A stretch of 64,000 bases of DNA, from assembly GCA_963813375.1 (NCBI GenBank), contig CAWEYT010000017.1, positions 264,578 through 328,577 of the forward strand. Direction: 5' to 3'. The DNA comes from DASTFY01 sp963813375 (GTDB taxonomy: Bacteria > Actinomycetota > Acidimicrobiia > Acidimicrobiales > Ilumatobacteraceae). The notes beneath the pieces are model-generated. The model was not told where the DNA came from. It made no database searches and saw only the letters and a program-made list of their open reading frames with translations. A program made the position numbers and the translations under genes. Below are positions 46,529 to 56,911 of the stretch, in pieces; the first letter of the stretch is position 1; each line of letters starts with the position of its first letter.

Positions 46529-47167
46529 TCAGAGTCGCTCCGCCGACCCGGAGGACACGCCGCCGGACGGCCTCATCGAAGGCCGCAGGTCGAGGAGGCC
46601 CAGGTAGGCGAGGACGAAGAGGACGCACAGGGCCACGACGAGGCCCGTGCCCGCCCCCACGAAGGCCGTCCGGGCCGGCTCCAGGCCGAGCCGCCGGACC
46701 CCGCCGGTCACGACATCGTGGGTGACGGACGCCTGCTGGATGCGCAGGTCCGCGGCGGCGCCGGCGGCCACGACCGCGATCGTCTGGACGCGGTCCCGGT
46801 TGCGACCGGACACCTCGACCCCGACCGTGCCCGGCTCGGGACCGTCGACGACCGAGATCGGGCGCAGCCGGCCGAGGCTGCTGCCCAACTCGGTGGCGAC
46901 GGCCGAGCGCACCTCCTGTGATCGGAGCAGGTCGCGCACGGCAGCCGCCTCGGCCGGCGTGTCCGGCGAGAGCTCGACGTAGGCGGTGGCGGTGTAGCCG
47001 GGCTCGGACAGTCCGGCGATGACGAAGCCGAGCAGCCCGGCGCCCGCCGCCACGAGCGCGACAGCCCAGCCGAAGCGGCGCACCAGCCCGGGCTCGGGCG
47101 GTCTGGTCAGGTCGATGAGCTCGGTCGAGGACGGTCCGACTCGGTAGGTGGCCTGCACGCTCGCCAT
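46529..47167 (-). CDS. Wzz-type chain-length domain protein
   Basis: 212 residues. Two membrane helices (FGWAVALVAAGAGLLGFVIA near residue 35, AFVGAGTGLVVALCVLFVLA near 175) flank an outside domain with TATAYVELSPDTPAEAAAVR. This topology matches short Wzz/polysaccharide co-polymerase proteins. No kinase domain is fused. The ATG at 47167 is chosen over 47215, which extends into the divergent promoter region. It heads the two-gene unit with the GT4. Confidence 0.72.
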   Translation of the reverse strand: MASVQATYRVGPSSTELIDLTRPPEPGLVRRFGWAVALVAAGAGLLGFVIAGLSEPGYTATAYVELSPDTPAEAAAVRDLLRSQEVRSAVATELGSSLGRLRPISVVDGPEPGTVGVEVSGRNRDRVQTIAVVAAGAAADLRIQQASVTHDVVTGGVRRLGLEPARTAFVGAGTGLVVALCVLFVLAYLGLLDLRPSMRPSGGVSSGSAERL

Positions 47168-47218
47168 GGACGTGGTCCCTTCGTCACCGGTCAGGTTCTC
47201 GCAGCAGTATTCCATTTT

Positions 47219-47280
47219 GTGGAGTCAGTTTCCACTGATCGTCCGCAAAACTTGACAAGACCGATCAACATTTCAAGGAT
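47219..47280. promoter_or_regulatory. Promoter and inverted repeats between the wzz-like gene and carbonic anhydrase
   Basis: Toward the plus strand, a consensus TTGACA (47252-47257), 17-bp spacer and AAGGAT (47275-47280) lie 6 nt before the GTG start, so a leaderless transcript is expected. Upstream, interleaved inverted repeats TCAGT-TTCC-ACTGA (47225-47238) and GTGGA...TCCAC (47219-47235) could bind a regulator of both divergent genes. Confidence 0.55.
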
Positions 47281-47286
47281 TGCCGT

Positions 47287-47778
47287 GTGACTGTGACTGA
47301 TGATCTGCTCCGCAACGCCGAGACCTATGCCCAGAGCTTCGACAAGGGGGACCTGCCCCTCCCACCGGGCCGAAAGGTGGCGGTGCTGGCCTGCATGGAC
47401 GCCCGCCTCAATCCGTACGGCCTCCTTGGCCTGAGTGAGGGTGATGCCCACGTGATCCGCAACGCGGGCGGCGTCGTCACCGACGACGAGATCCGCTCGC
47501 TCGCCATCTCGCAGCGCCTGCTGGGGACCGAAGAGATCATCCTCATCCATCACACCGACTGCGGGATGCTGACCTTCACCGACGACGGCTTCAAGCGCTC
47601 GGTCCAGGACGACGTGGGCATCAAGCCGCCGTGGTCGGCCGAAGCCTTCGCCGATCTCGACGAGGACGTCCGCCAGTCGATCGCCCGTATCCAGGCCAGC
47701 CCGTTCATCCCCCGCAAAGGCTCGGTCCGGGGCTTCGTGTACGACGTCAAGGACGGCACGCTCCGCGAGGTGACCTGA
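47287..47778 (+). CDS. Beta-class carbonic anhydrase
   Basis: 163 residues, the size of the mycobacterial MtcA1 type. Zinc ligands and the catalytic dyad are VLACMDARLNPY (Cys, then Asp-Arg) and LIHHTDCGML (His, Cys). It interconverts CO2 and bicarbonate in the cytoplasm. GTG start with a leaderless promoter. A strong hairpin follows the gene. Confidence 0.92.
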   Translation: MTVTDDLLRNAETYAQSFDKGDLPLPPGRKVAVLACMDARLNPYGLLGLSEGDAHVIRNAGGVVTDDEIRSLAISQRLLGTEEIILIHHTDCGMLTFTDDGFKRSVQDDVGIKPPWSAEAFADLDEDVRQSIARIQASPFIPRKGSVRGFVYDVKDGTLREVT

Positions 47779-47813
47779 CCGAGGGTGGCCGCGCGGTCTG
47801 CCGCGGTCCGGGT

Positions 47814-47846
47814 GGTGGCACCCTCCTGCGGCGTTCGGGTGCCACC
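47814..47846 (+). terminator. Terminator hairpin after the carbonic anhydrase gene
   Basis: ggtggcaccc (47814-47823) pairs perfectly with gggtgccacc (47837-47846). No T-run follows; the next gene begins 40 nt later. Confidence 0.55.
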
Positions 47847-47885
47847 CTGGCCCGAGCCCGCGCCGGCACGGCAGGATGCAACCCA

Positions 47886-50239
47886 ATGGAAGCACGGCGG
47901 ATGGTGGCGGGGACGCTGCGGCGACGGCTCGGCGGGTCCCTCGCCGCCATCGCTCTCGTCGCCGGAGTCGCTGGTGGGATCGCCACCGGCCTGGTGGCGG
48001 GCGCGGCCCGCACGGCCACCGCCGCCGAGCGATTCGTCGACGACACCCACGTCCTCGACGTCATGGTCTCGGATCCCGCGCTCACCGCGGAGCAGGCTGA
48101 GCAGGTGCGCCGGCTCCCCGGCGTGCACGCCGCGTCGCTCCTGTCGGGCCTGGCGTTGTTCCCACGCGATGCCGGTTTCCTCAACATCGTGGCCTCTGTC
48201 GACGGGCACTGGGGGGTCGACCACGACCGGGCCCGCATCGTACGAGGGCGAGCACCCGACCCCGGTTCGCCGGACGAGATCGTCCTCGGGGAATCGGTGG
48301 CCGACCACCTCGGCGTGGACGTGGGCGACGTCGTCACGTTCGACTCCTGGTCGCCCGAGCAGGTCGCGGCGATGCTGGCCGACGAGGTGGCGGAGGAGGC
48401 CGAGCCGACGTTCCTGGGGCCCACGCTCGAGCTCCGGGTCGTCGGCATCAGCCGCCACCCGACCGACCTCGCGAGCAACGACCCGCTGGCCTTCTTCACC
48501 GCCCTCCCACCCGGCGTGTGGCAGCCCCACGAGGGTGAGGTCGGGGAGTTCGACTTCCGTTTCATCGCCATCGATCTCGGTGTGAGCCCGAGCCCCGACG
48601 AGGTGGCGGCCGCAGCCGAGGCGGTGCGTCCGATCGTGGGGCCGCAGGCCGCGTTCGAGGACGCCGGGGAACAGGGCGGAGGGCCGGTGATGACGACGTT
48701 GGACTTCGTGGCCGGGGCCATGATCGCCCTCGCCGCCGCCGTGGCGACGGGCGGGCTGACCTCGGCCGGTCTCCTGATGGCCCGCACCATGACCCGGGCG
48801 GCCGAGGACATGGATGCCCTGCGCCCACTCGGCATGACGGGCGGTGACCGGGCACGGGCCGCCACCATCGCGTCAATGCCAGCCGTCGCCGCCTCCGGCG
48901 TGCTGGCGCTCGCCGTTGCCGTCGCCGTCAGCGCGTTCGTGCCCTTCGGGCTGGCGCGGCGAGCGGAGCCGAACCCGGGCATCGTCATCGACGCACCGGT
49001 GGTCGTGACCGGGACGGCCGTCACCAGCTTGTTGGTCCTGGGCCTCGCCGGGGCGATCGCCGCCCGGCGCATGTCCACGCGCGGGCCGGCGGGGCCTCGA
49101 CACCGGCGGGGATCGTGTCCCGCCTGTCGCGCCGGCGCCTCCCCGTGGGTGCCCTCTGCGGCGTCGACCTCGCGCTCGGGACGGGGCGCGGCGGCCGCCG
49201 TAGCGCCAGCCGCGCGGCCATCGCCGGTGTGGCCATTGCGACCACCGCCGGCGTGGGCGCCCTCGTGCTCGGCGCCAGCGTCGACCGGTTGGTCGGCACC
49301 CCGGCGCTGTTCGGCTGGACCTGGGACTACACGACCGAGTCCGGCGTCGCCGAGCTCCTCGCCGACGACCCGTCCGTCGAGTCCGTGGGACTCGTGAACG
49401 CATCACCGATCACCATCGACGGGAAGCCCGTCACCACCCGTGGCATCGCGTCGCTGAAGGGCGAGCTCCCGTTGCTGATCGTCGAGGGGCGACCGGCGCA
49501 GGCCGGGGAGGTGGTGCTCGGGGCCCGGACGATGGACGATCTCGGGGTCGGCATCGGCGACACCGTCGTCGCCTCCGGCTCGCTCGCGGAGCAGGAGCTG
49601 CGCGTCGTCGGGCAGGCGGTCTTCGCCGGTGTTCTCGACGCGCCCGAGGCGAGCTGGGGTGCTGCCATCCCCCTGGCGGAGCTCGAGGAGCTCGGGACCG
49701 AGGGCGACAGCTCCGACGGAGCCGTCATCGCGCTGGCTGATGGGGCCGACCGGGCCGCTTTCGAGCAGCGGCTCGCGGCGCTGGGCGCAGACGCCGAAGT
49801 GGCGGAAGAACCGATGGAGCTACAGCGGGTGCGGGAGGTCGAGGGCTTCCCGTGGCTGCTGACCGCGTTCCTCGTCGCCGTCGGACTCATGGCCATCGCC
49901 CACGCGATCTTCGTCACCTCCCACCGGCGCCGAGGCGACCTCGCCGTGCTGCGGGCCATGGGCCTCGGCAGGCGCGGCGTCTACGAAGCCCTCTCCGTAC
50001 AGGCGGGCACGCTGGCCCTGGTCGGGATCCTGATCGGCGTCCCACTCGGCGTCGTCGCCGGACGCGTCCTCTGGCGCTTCGTCGCCCGGTCGTTGGGCGT
50101 GGTCGTCACCGTGGACGTCCCGTGGCCGGCCATCGTCGCGGCCGGCGCAACGGCCTGCCTGCTGCTGGCCGGGTTGGCGCTGCTGCCGGCGCGGACGCTG
50201 GCGCGTAGCAAGCCGGCCCTCGCCCTCCGCGCCGAGTGA
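47886..50239 (+). CDS. FtsX/MacB-type ABC permease with two core modules (frameshifted)
   Basis: About 784 residues after repair. A first membrane helix (GSLAAIALVAGVAGGIATGL) is followed by a large outside domain with IVRGRAPDPGSPDEIVLGES. A three-helix FtsX core begins with FVAGAMIALAAAVATGGLTS. The second half repeats the plan: IVEGRPAQAGEVVLGARTMD, then LTAFLVAVGLMAIAHAIFVT and RRRGDLAVLRAMGLGRRGVY. A one-base break near 49100 lies in the middle linker. CAGGAT lies 8 nt before the ATG. No ATPase gene is adjacent, so the energy partner is elsewhere. Confidence 0.82.
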
Positions 50240-50263
50240 CCGACGGGACCGGCCGAGGCCGGC

Positions 50264-51385
50264 TCAGGACCCGAAGTCCTCGCGGGTCCGCCTGGCCTCC
50301 GGGTGCAGCACCGTGTAGAGGATGAGTCCGAGTGCCGCCACCCCCAGGGGCACGAAGGCGTCGCCCTCGCCCGTATAGGTCGGGTAGAGCACGAGACCGG
50401 ACAGCAGCGCCGTCCACAGCCAGAGGATCAGCACGCTGCGTCGCTGGCCGTGGCCGAGCCGCATGAGCCGGTGGTGCAGGTGGTTCTTGTCCGCCACGGT
50501 GAGACCCGAGCGGCCGGCCGCCCGCCTGATCACGGCGTACAGGAAGTCGAGGATCGGGACGCCGAGGATGACGAGCGGGATGACCAGCGGAGCCAGGAAG
50601 AAGTAGGTCTGACCGCTGAACCCCTCGTTGGGGTCGGATCGCCCACCGACGACGCTGGTCGAGGCCGCCATCATGAGCCCGAGCAGCAGCGACCCGCCGT
50701 CACCCATGAAGATCCGGGCCGGGTTGAAGTTGTGGGGCAGGAAGCCCACGCACATGCCCAGCGTGATGGCGGCCAGCAGGGGCCCGATGTTCGGCGCTTC
50801 CAGCCGACCGGCGTCGTTGAGCTGCTGGCTGTAGAGGAAGAACGTGCCCGAGGCGATGGCCACGATGCCGGCGGCCAGGCCGTCGAGCCCGTCGATGAGG
50901 TTCACGGCGTTGGCCATCAGCAGCAGCCAGATCACCGTGATCAGCGGCACCCAGTCGGCGCCGATCGAGTACACGTCCGAGAACGGCACGCGGAAGTAGA
51001 ACATCGTGACGCCGAACCAGGCGAGGATCGCCCCCGCGACCACGATGCCGGTCACCTTGGCGGGCGCCGAGATGGGGCGCAGGTCGTCGAGCAGGCCGAC
51101 GGCGAAGATCACGGCCGCGGCCAGCATCACCCCGAGCGGCTCGGAGTTGCCGTCGAACAGCGTCGAGAAGCGGTCCATCTGCCAGGCCGCGCCCATGGCC
51201 GCGCCGAGGCCGAGGAACATCGCCACCCCGCCGAGGGCCGGCGTGGGCTCGGGGTGGACGCGCCGGTCGTCGGGCGGGACGACCCAACCGAAGTGCAACG
51301 CCACCCGGCGCACGACGGGCGTCGTGACCATCGTGACGAACGCCGCCACGAAGCCCACGAACGCGTAGCCGGCGAGATCGGGCAC
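50264..51385 (-). CDS. WecA/TagO-type polyprenyl-phosphate GlcNAc-1-phosphate transferase
   Basis: 373 residues with about eleven membrane helices. Conserved Asp motifs are GLLDDLRPIS, NAVNLIDGLDGLAAG and RIFMGDGGSLLLGL, and the sugar-recognition loop has DKNHLHHRLMRLGHGQRR. It transfers a sugar phosphate, usually GlcNAc-1-P, to a lipid carrier, starting cell-wall glycans such as arabinogalactan or teichoic acids. It follows glyA closely, giving the order rpiB-glyA-wecA known upstream of atp genes in actinobacteria. Confidence 0.9.
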   Translation of the reverse strand: MPDLAGYAFVGFVAAFVTMVTTPVVRRVALHFGWVVPPDDRRVHPEPTPALGGVAMFLGLGAAMGAAWQMDRFSTLFDGNSEPLGVMLAAAVIFAVGLLDDLRPISAPAKVTGIVVAGAILAWFGVTMFYFRVPFSDVYSIGADWVPLITVIWLLLMANAVNLIDGLDGLAAGIVAIASGTFFLYSQQLNDAGRLEAPNIGPLLAAITLGMCVGFLPHNFNPARIFMGDGGSLLLGLMMAASTSVVGGRSDPNEGFSGQTYFFLAPLVIPLVILGVPILDFLYAVIRRAAGRSGLTVADKNHLHHRLMRLGHGQRRSVLILWLWTALLSGLVLYPTYTGEGDAFVPLGVAALGLILYTVLHPEARRTREDFGS

Positions 51386-51391
51386 GGGAGC

Positions 51392-52667
51392 TCAGGCGGG
51401 GTAGGGCGGGAACTTGCCGCACAGCACGGCGACGTCCTCGCGGACGGCGGCCAGCTCGCCCGGGTCGTCCCGATGACGCAGCGCCCGCGCGATCAGCTCG
51501 GCGATGGCGGCCATCTCCGGCTGGCGCATCCCCTGGGTGGTGACCGACGGCGTGCCGATGCGCACGCCGCTGGTGACGAAGGGCGAGCGGGGATCGTCCG
51601 GGATCGTGTTCTTGTTGAGCGTGATGCCGGCCTGGTCCAGGGCGTTCTGCGCCTCCTTGCCCGTCAGCTCGGCGTCGAAGGTGCGCAGGTCGACCAGCAT
51701 GAGGTGGTTGTCGGTGCCGCCCGACACCAGGCGGAAGCCCTCGGCGGCGAGGCCCTCGGCGAGGGCGGCGGCGTTGGCCACGATCTGGTGGGCGTAGTCA
51801 CGGAAGGACGGGTGCATCGCCTCCCGGAACGCCACCGCCTTGGCGGCGATCACGTGCTCGAGCGGTCCGCCCTGGAGGCCGGGGAAGATGGCCTTGTCGA
51901 TCCGCGGACCGAGCTCGGCACTGCTCAGGATGGCTCCGCCGCGCGGGCCCCGCAGCGTCTTGTGGGTGGTGAGCGTGACGACGTCGGCGATGCCCACCGG
52001 AGCTCGGGTGCGCACCGCCCGCGATGAGGCCGGCGATGTGCGCGATGTCGAACATGAGCAGCGCGCCGACCTCGTCCGCGATGGCTCGGAACGGCTCGGC
52101 GTCTATGCGGCGGGGATAGGCCGTTGCACCAGCAACGATCATTCTCGGGCGTTGCGCGAGGGCCAGGTCGCGCACCTGGTCGAGGTCGATGCGTTCGTCG
52201 CTCGGGCTCAGCTTGTAGGACACGAAGTGGTAGAGCAGCCCGCTGGCGTTGACCGGCGAGCCGTGCGTCAGGTGCCCGCCGTGGTCGAGCGAGAGGCCGA
52301 GGATCGTGTCTCCTGGCTCCAGCAGGCCCAGGTAGACCGCCATGTTCGGCGTTGGCGCCGGAGTGGGGCTGCACGTTGGCGTGCTCCGCACCGAAGAGCT
52401 GCTTGGCCCGCTCGATGGCGATGGCTTCGGACTCGTCGATGAACTGGTTCCCGCCGTAGTAGCGCTTGCCCGGGTAGCCCTCGGCGTACTTGTTGGTCAG
52501 CACCGAACCGGTGGCCCGGAGGACCGCGGGCGAGGTGAAGTTCTCGCTGGCGATGAGCTGGATCGTGGTGTTCTGGCGCTCCTCCTCCCGGGCGATGACG
52601 GCGAAGAGCTCGTCGTCCGGGTCGCTGTCGGAGGGCCACATTGCGGGGGGGATTGCGGGGGGCGCCA

Positions 52668-52668
<1 letters not shown>
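51392..52668 (-). CDS. glyA: Serine hydroxymethyltransferase (two frameshifts)
   Basis: About 425 residues after repair. It converts serine and tetrahydrofolate into glycine and methylene-tetrahydrofolate using PLP. Conserved stretches are IQLIASENFTSPAVLRATGS, NKYAEGYPGKRYYGGNQFID, GLSLDHGGHLTHGSPVNASG and the PLP-lysine motif TTHKTLRGPRGG. One-base shifts lie near 52350 and 52012. Its ATG overlaps the rpiB stop (TGATG). Essential, so the breaks are sequencing errors. Confidence 0.94.
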
Positions 52669-53114
<446 letters not shown>

Positions 53115-53177
53115 CGGTCCAGTGTAGTGAGGGGCCTCCCGGAGCGGTCGGAGGGCCGCTCCAGCAGCCGGAGGGGA

Positions 53178-53962
53178 TCAGGAGTACCGGGTGACGAAGC
53201 CTCGGCGGCGGAAGACCCGCAGCAGGTGGGTGGCGAAGAGGCCACTGAGGGCGATGAGCAGGAGCGAGCTGCCGAGCGCTATCCAGAAGCCCGGCCAGTC
53301 GAACGGCTGACCGTCGAGCGCGTCACGCAGCTCGGCGAAGGCCCATGTCGTGGGCAGGAGGGACGCCACGCGGCGCAGGCCTGGAGGCAGTGACTCGACC
53401 GGGAAGAACACCCCTGAGAGGGCCATGACCACGTAGTTGAGGCCCCAGGTCAGGATCTCGGCGCTCTGCCCGTACCGGAGGATGAGGCCGATCACGACCA
53501 GCGCCAGCGCCCACCCGTTGAGGACCAGGATCCAGGCGACGGGGATGACCGACCAGCCGACCTCGCTCAGGTCGAACCCGAACAGCACGATCGTCGTCAG
53601 GGTCAGCGCAGCCATGGCGAGGAGCGTCTTGAGCAGCCCGAAGAAGCCGACGGCCACCGTGTACTCGAGCTCGGTGACGGGTGTGGTCAGGATGTTGAGG
53701 AGGTTGCGGGTCCAGGTCTCCTCCATGACGCCGGTGGTGGCGGTGATCTGCACCTGGAAGAGCACGTGGAAGAGCACGATGCCGGCGAGCAGGTAGGCGG
53801 TGCCCGCCCGGCTGCCCGAGTCCTGCGCGGCGACGAACACGCCGAGCGACCCCCACAGGATCACGTCCATGAGCGGCCAGAAGCCGACCTCGAACCACCG
53901 GTGGGGCGAGCGCCAGAGCACGAGCCAGTGCCGACGGACGATGACGGCGACGCGGTGGAGGT

Positions 53963-53966
<4 letters not shown>
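53178..53966 (-). CDS. ABC-2 type exporter permease
   Basis: 262 residues, six membrane helices. LHRVAVIVRRHWLVLWRSPH, EETWTRNLLNILTTPVTELE and FPVESLPPGLRRVASLLPTT are typical of the ABC-2 (DrrB-like) family. The GTG start overlaps the ATPase stop (GTGA). With the ATPase it forms an exporter for a drug, lipid or polysaccharide; the cargo is unknown. Confidence 0.88.
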
Positions 53967-54724
<758 letters not shown>

Positions 54725-54769
54725 GTGAACAGTGTCGCCGCCGCGCCGTACCGGCGACGAGCGAGTTTG

Positions 54770-55447
54770 CTAGAGGATCGCCTGCACGTCGTCGACGAGC
54801 GCGAGGCCGAAACGGACCAGCGCGACCACCAGGACCACACGACCGAGCCACACCACGACCGGTGACCGCCACCACCGTCCGACCGGCTCCACGAAGTGGC
54901 CGAGCGCCCAACCGCCCAGCACCACCGCGGCAAGCATGAGGGCGGCCGGAGCGAAGAGCAACAGCACCAGGTTCGGCACGAAAGCCCACCAGGGCACCGC
55001 CCGGGCGGACTCCCGCGCGAGGACCCGCTCCACGAACACGCTCAGCACGGCGCCGTAGACGAGCGGGATGAGGATGAAGAGCACCACGGCCAGCCAAAGG
55101 GGGCTGAGCAGCGTGAAGTCGACGCCGCCAGGATTGAGCAATCCCGTCCCGCCGATCACGCCGGCCAGCACCGCCGTCGCCGACACCCGCAGCCGGCCAG
55201 GCACCCATTGGCGGAGGAGGAGGTAGATCGGGCCACCGACCGCCCCGACGATGCCGGTGATGGCGAGCAGGATGAGCGTCGAGAAGCTGATCCGGCCGAT
55301 CTCGAAGCCGTCATCGCTCTCGACGCCGATGACGCCGGAGGAGGAGGTGACCCGCAGGACGAACATGGCGATGCGGCCGCCGATCCCGCCCACGACCACC
55401 CCGCAGAGGATCGCCACCGAGGTAGCGAGCCCGACGCGCCGGATCAT
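54770..55447 (-). CDS. Hypothetical polytopic membrane protein
   Basis: 225 residues with about six membrane helices (LATSVAILCGVVVGGIGGRI, then LILLAITGIVGAVGGPIYLL, then LWLAVVLFILIPLVYGAVL, and on). A loop with SSGVIGVESDDGFEIGRISF follows the first helix. No family could be named. The ATG at 55447 is used because upstream residues are Arg-rich and run into the divergent MFS start. It is 45 bp upstream of the ABC ATPase. Confidence 0.65.
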   Translation of the reverse strand: MIRRVGLATSVAILCGVVVGGIGGRIAMFVLRVTSSSGVIGVESDDGFEIGRISFSTLILLAITGIVGAVGGPIYLLLRQWVPGRLRVSATAVLAGVIGGTGLLNPGGVDFTLLSPLWLAVVLFILIPLVYGAVLSVFVERVLARESARAVPWWAFVPNLVLLLFAPAALMLAAVVLGGWALGHFVEPVGRWWRSPVVVWLGRVVLVVALVRFGLALVDDVQAIL

Positions 55448-55515
55448 GACGACGAGATCGGATCGTTGCCGCCGTACCAGTTGCTGTTGGGCCGTCCGGC
55501 GAGAGTAACCCGGGC

Positions 55516-56786
55516 GTGGCCGGTGGCACGCTGACGGCCGTGGACGAACGGGGACGACGAGGGCGCGGCAGCTGTCGACGGACGCCCGCAAGGTGCTGCT
55601 GGCCCAGGCTCTCCGGGCGCTCGCCTACGGGTTCGGGTCGGTCCAGCTGGGCCTGGTGCTCGAAGAACGGGGCTGGTCGACCGCCCGCATCAGCGTCTTC
55701 CTGACCGCCGCCGTCGCCGGGTTGGCGCTGATGACCGTGCTCGTCGGGCGGTACGGCGATCGCTTGGGGCGCCGGCGGTGCTACGTCGCGCTCTTCGTGG
55801 CGCTCGGCGCGGTGGGCGTCGCACTGGCGACGACCGGCCGCCTCGAGCTGCTGCTGCCACTGGCCCTCACGGGAGCGCTCTCGACCGAAGTGGTCGAGAG
55901 CGGCCCGTTCACCAGCCTGGAGCAGGCGATGCTGGCCAGCGAGTTCCGGCAGCACCGCCTGGCCGCCGGTTTCAGCGTCTACAACGCCACCGCCACCATG
56001 GCGGGCTCGGTGGGCGCTCTGCTGGCCGGCGGACCCCGTCTCCTGCAGTCGTTGCTCCCGGGCCCGCCCCACGACCCGCGGCTGTTCCTGGTCTTCGTCC
56101 CCGTCGCGGTGCTGGGCGCGCTGGTCGCCCGGTCGCTCAGCCGCCACGTCGAGGTCGACCACGGCGAGCGAGACGCTCCCCGGTCGTCACTCCAGCGCTC
56201 ACGCGTCGTCGTCACCCGACTGTCGTTCCTCTTCGCCGTGGACGCGTTCGCCGGCGGCTTCGTGCTCCAGACCCTGGTCGTGGTGTTCCTGAGCCGGCAG
56301 TTCGACGCCACCGCCGAGCAACTCGGTCTGCTGTTCTTCGGCGTCGGGCTGATCCAGACGGCCTCGTTCCTCACCGCGCCGTTCATCGCCCGCCGCATCG
56401 GTCTCCTGGCCACCATGGTCGTCACCCACATCCCGTCCAATCTGTGCCTGATCGCTCTGCCCTTCGCGCCGAACCTGCCGGTGGCGGTGGCGCTCCTGCT
56501 GGTCAGGGCGATGCTCGGTCAGATGGACGTCCCCACCCGCCAGGCCTACGTGATGGCCCTGGTCGATCCCGAGGAGCGCACCGCGGCCGCCGCCTACACG
56601 GGCACGGCCCGTTACATCGCTCGGCCGGTGGCCCCTCTGGTCGACGCACCGCTCCAGGCGGTGGGGATCGGCGCCGGGTTCGTCGTGGCCGGCGTTCTGA
56701 AGACGGCCTACGACCTGGTGCTCTGGCGGTGGTTCCGCCGCGTGCCCCTCCCCGTTGACAGCGCGGAGCAGGCCCGTCAGACTTGA
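55516..56786 (+). CDS. MFS transporter (frameshift near start)
   Basis: About 423 residues after repair, twelve membrane helices. The conserved loop reads GRYGDRLGRRRCYVALFVAL. FLSRQFDATAEQLGLLFFGV and RAMLGQMDVPTRQAYVMALV lie in the second half. The start GTAVDERGR is shifted one base near 55560 relative to ARQLSTDARKVLLAQALR. A GTG at 55516 follows a TAACCC box; GTGs at 55540 and 55593 are alternatives. Substrate unknown. The leuA promoter lies inside its last codons. Confidence 0.8.
56755..56783 (+). promoter_or_regulatory. leuA promoter
   Basis: A consensus TTGACA (56755-56760), a 17-bp spacer and CAGACT (56778-56783), inside the 3' end of the MFS gene. The predicted transcript starts at or next to the leader-peptide ATG (56791). 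Confidence 0.7.
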
Positions 56787-56790
56787 GCCG

Positions 56791-56826
56791 ATGCCGCGCG
56801 CCGCCCTGGACCTCCTCCTTATGTGA
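56791..56826 (+). CDS. leuL: Leucine leader peptide of the leuA attenuator
   Basis: ATG to TGA encodes MPRAALDLLLM, 11 residues with four Leu, three of them in a row near the end. It sits 7 nt after the -10 box, so it is likely translated from a leaderless mRNA. A terminator hairpin follows 27 nt after its stop and leuA 85 nt after. Ribosome stalling at Leu codons when leucyl-tRNA is scarce would prevent the terminator forming. Leucine attenuators of leuA are known in actinobacteria. Confidence 0.7.
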   Translation: MPRAALDLLLM

Positions 56827-56853
56827 CGGCGTACGCCCCATATCGCGTTCGCC

Positions 56854-56892
56854 GAACCTCCTGCGCCTCTGGCCAGGAGGTTCTTCCGTTTT
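56854..56892 (+). terminator. Attenuator terminator upstream of leuA
   Basis: gaacctcctg (56854-56863) pairs perfectly with caggaggttc (56874-56883), extended by gcc/ggc inside the loop and followed by TTCCGTTTT. The leader codons for DLL (ggacctcct, 56818 and just before) nearly repeat the left arm, so they could pair with the right arm instead and act as part of an antiterminator. Confidence 0.7.
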
Positions 56893-56911
56893 CGAGAAAG
56901 GAACCCATCCC

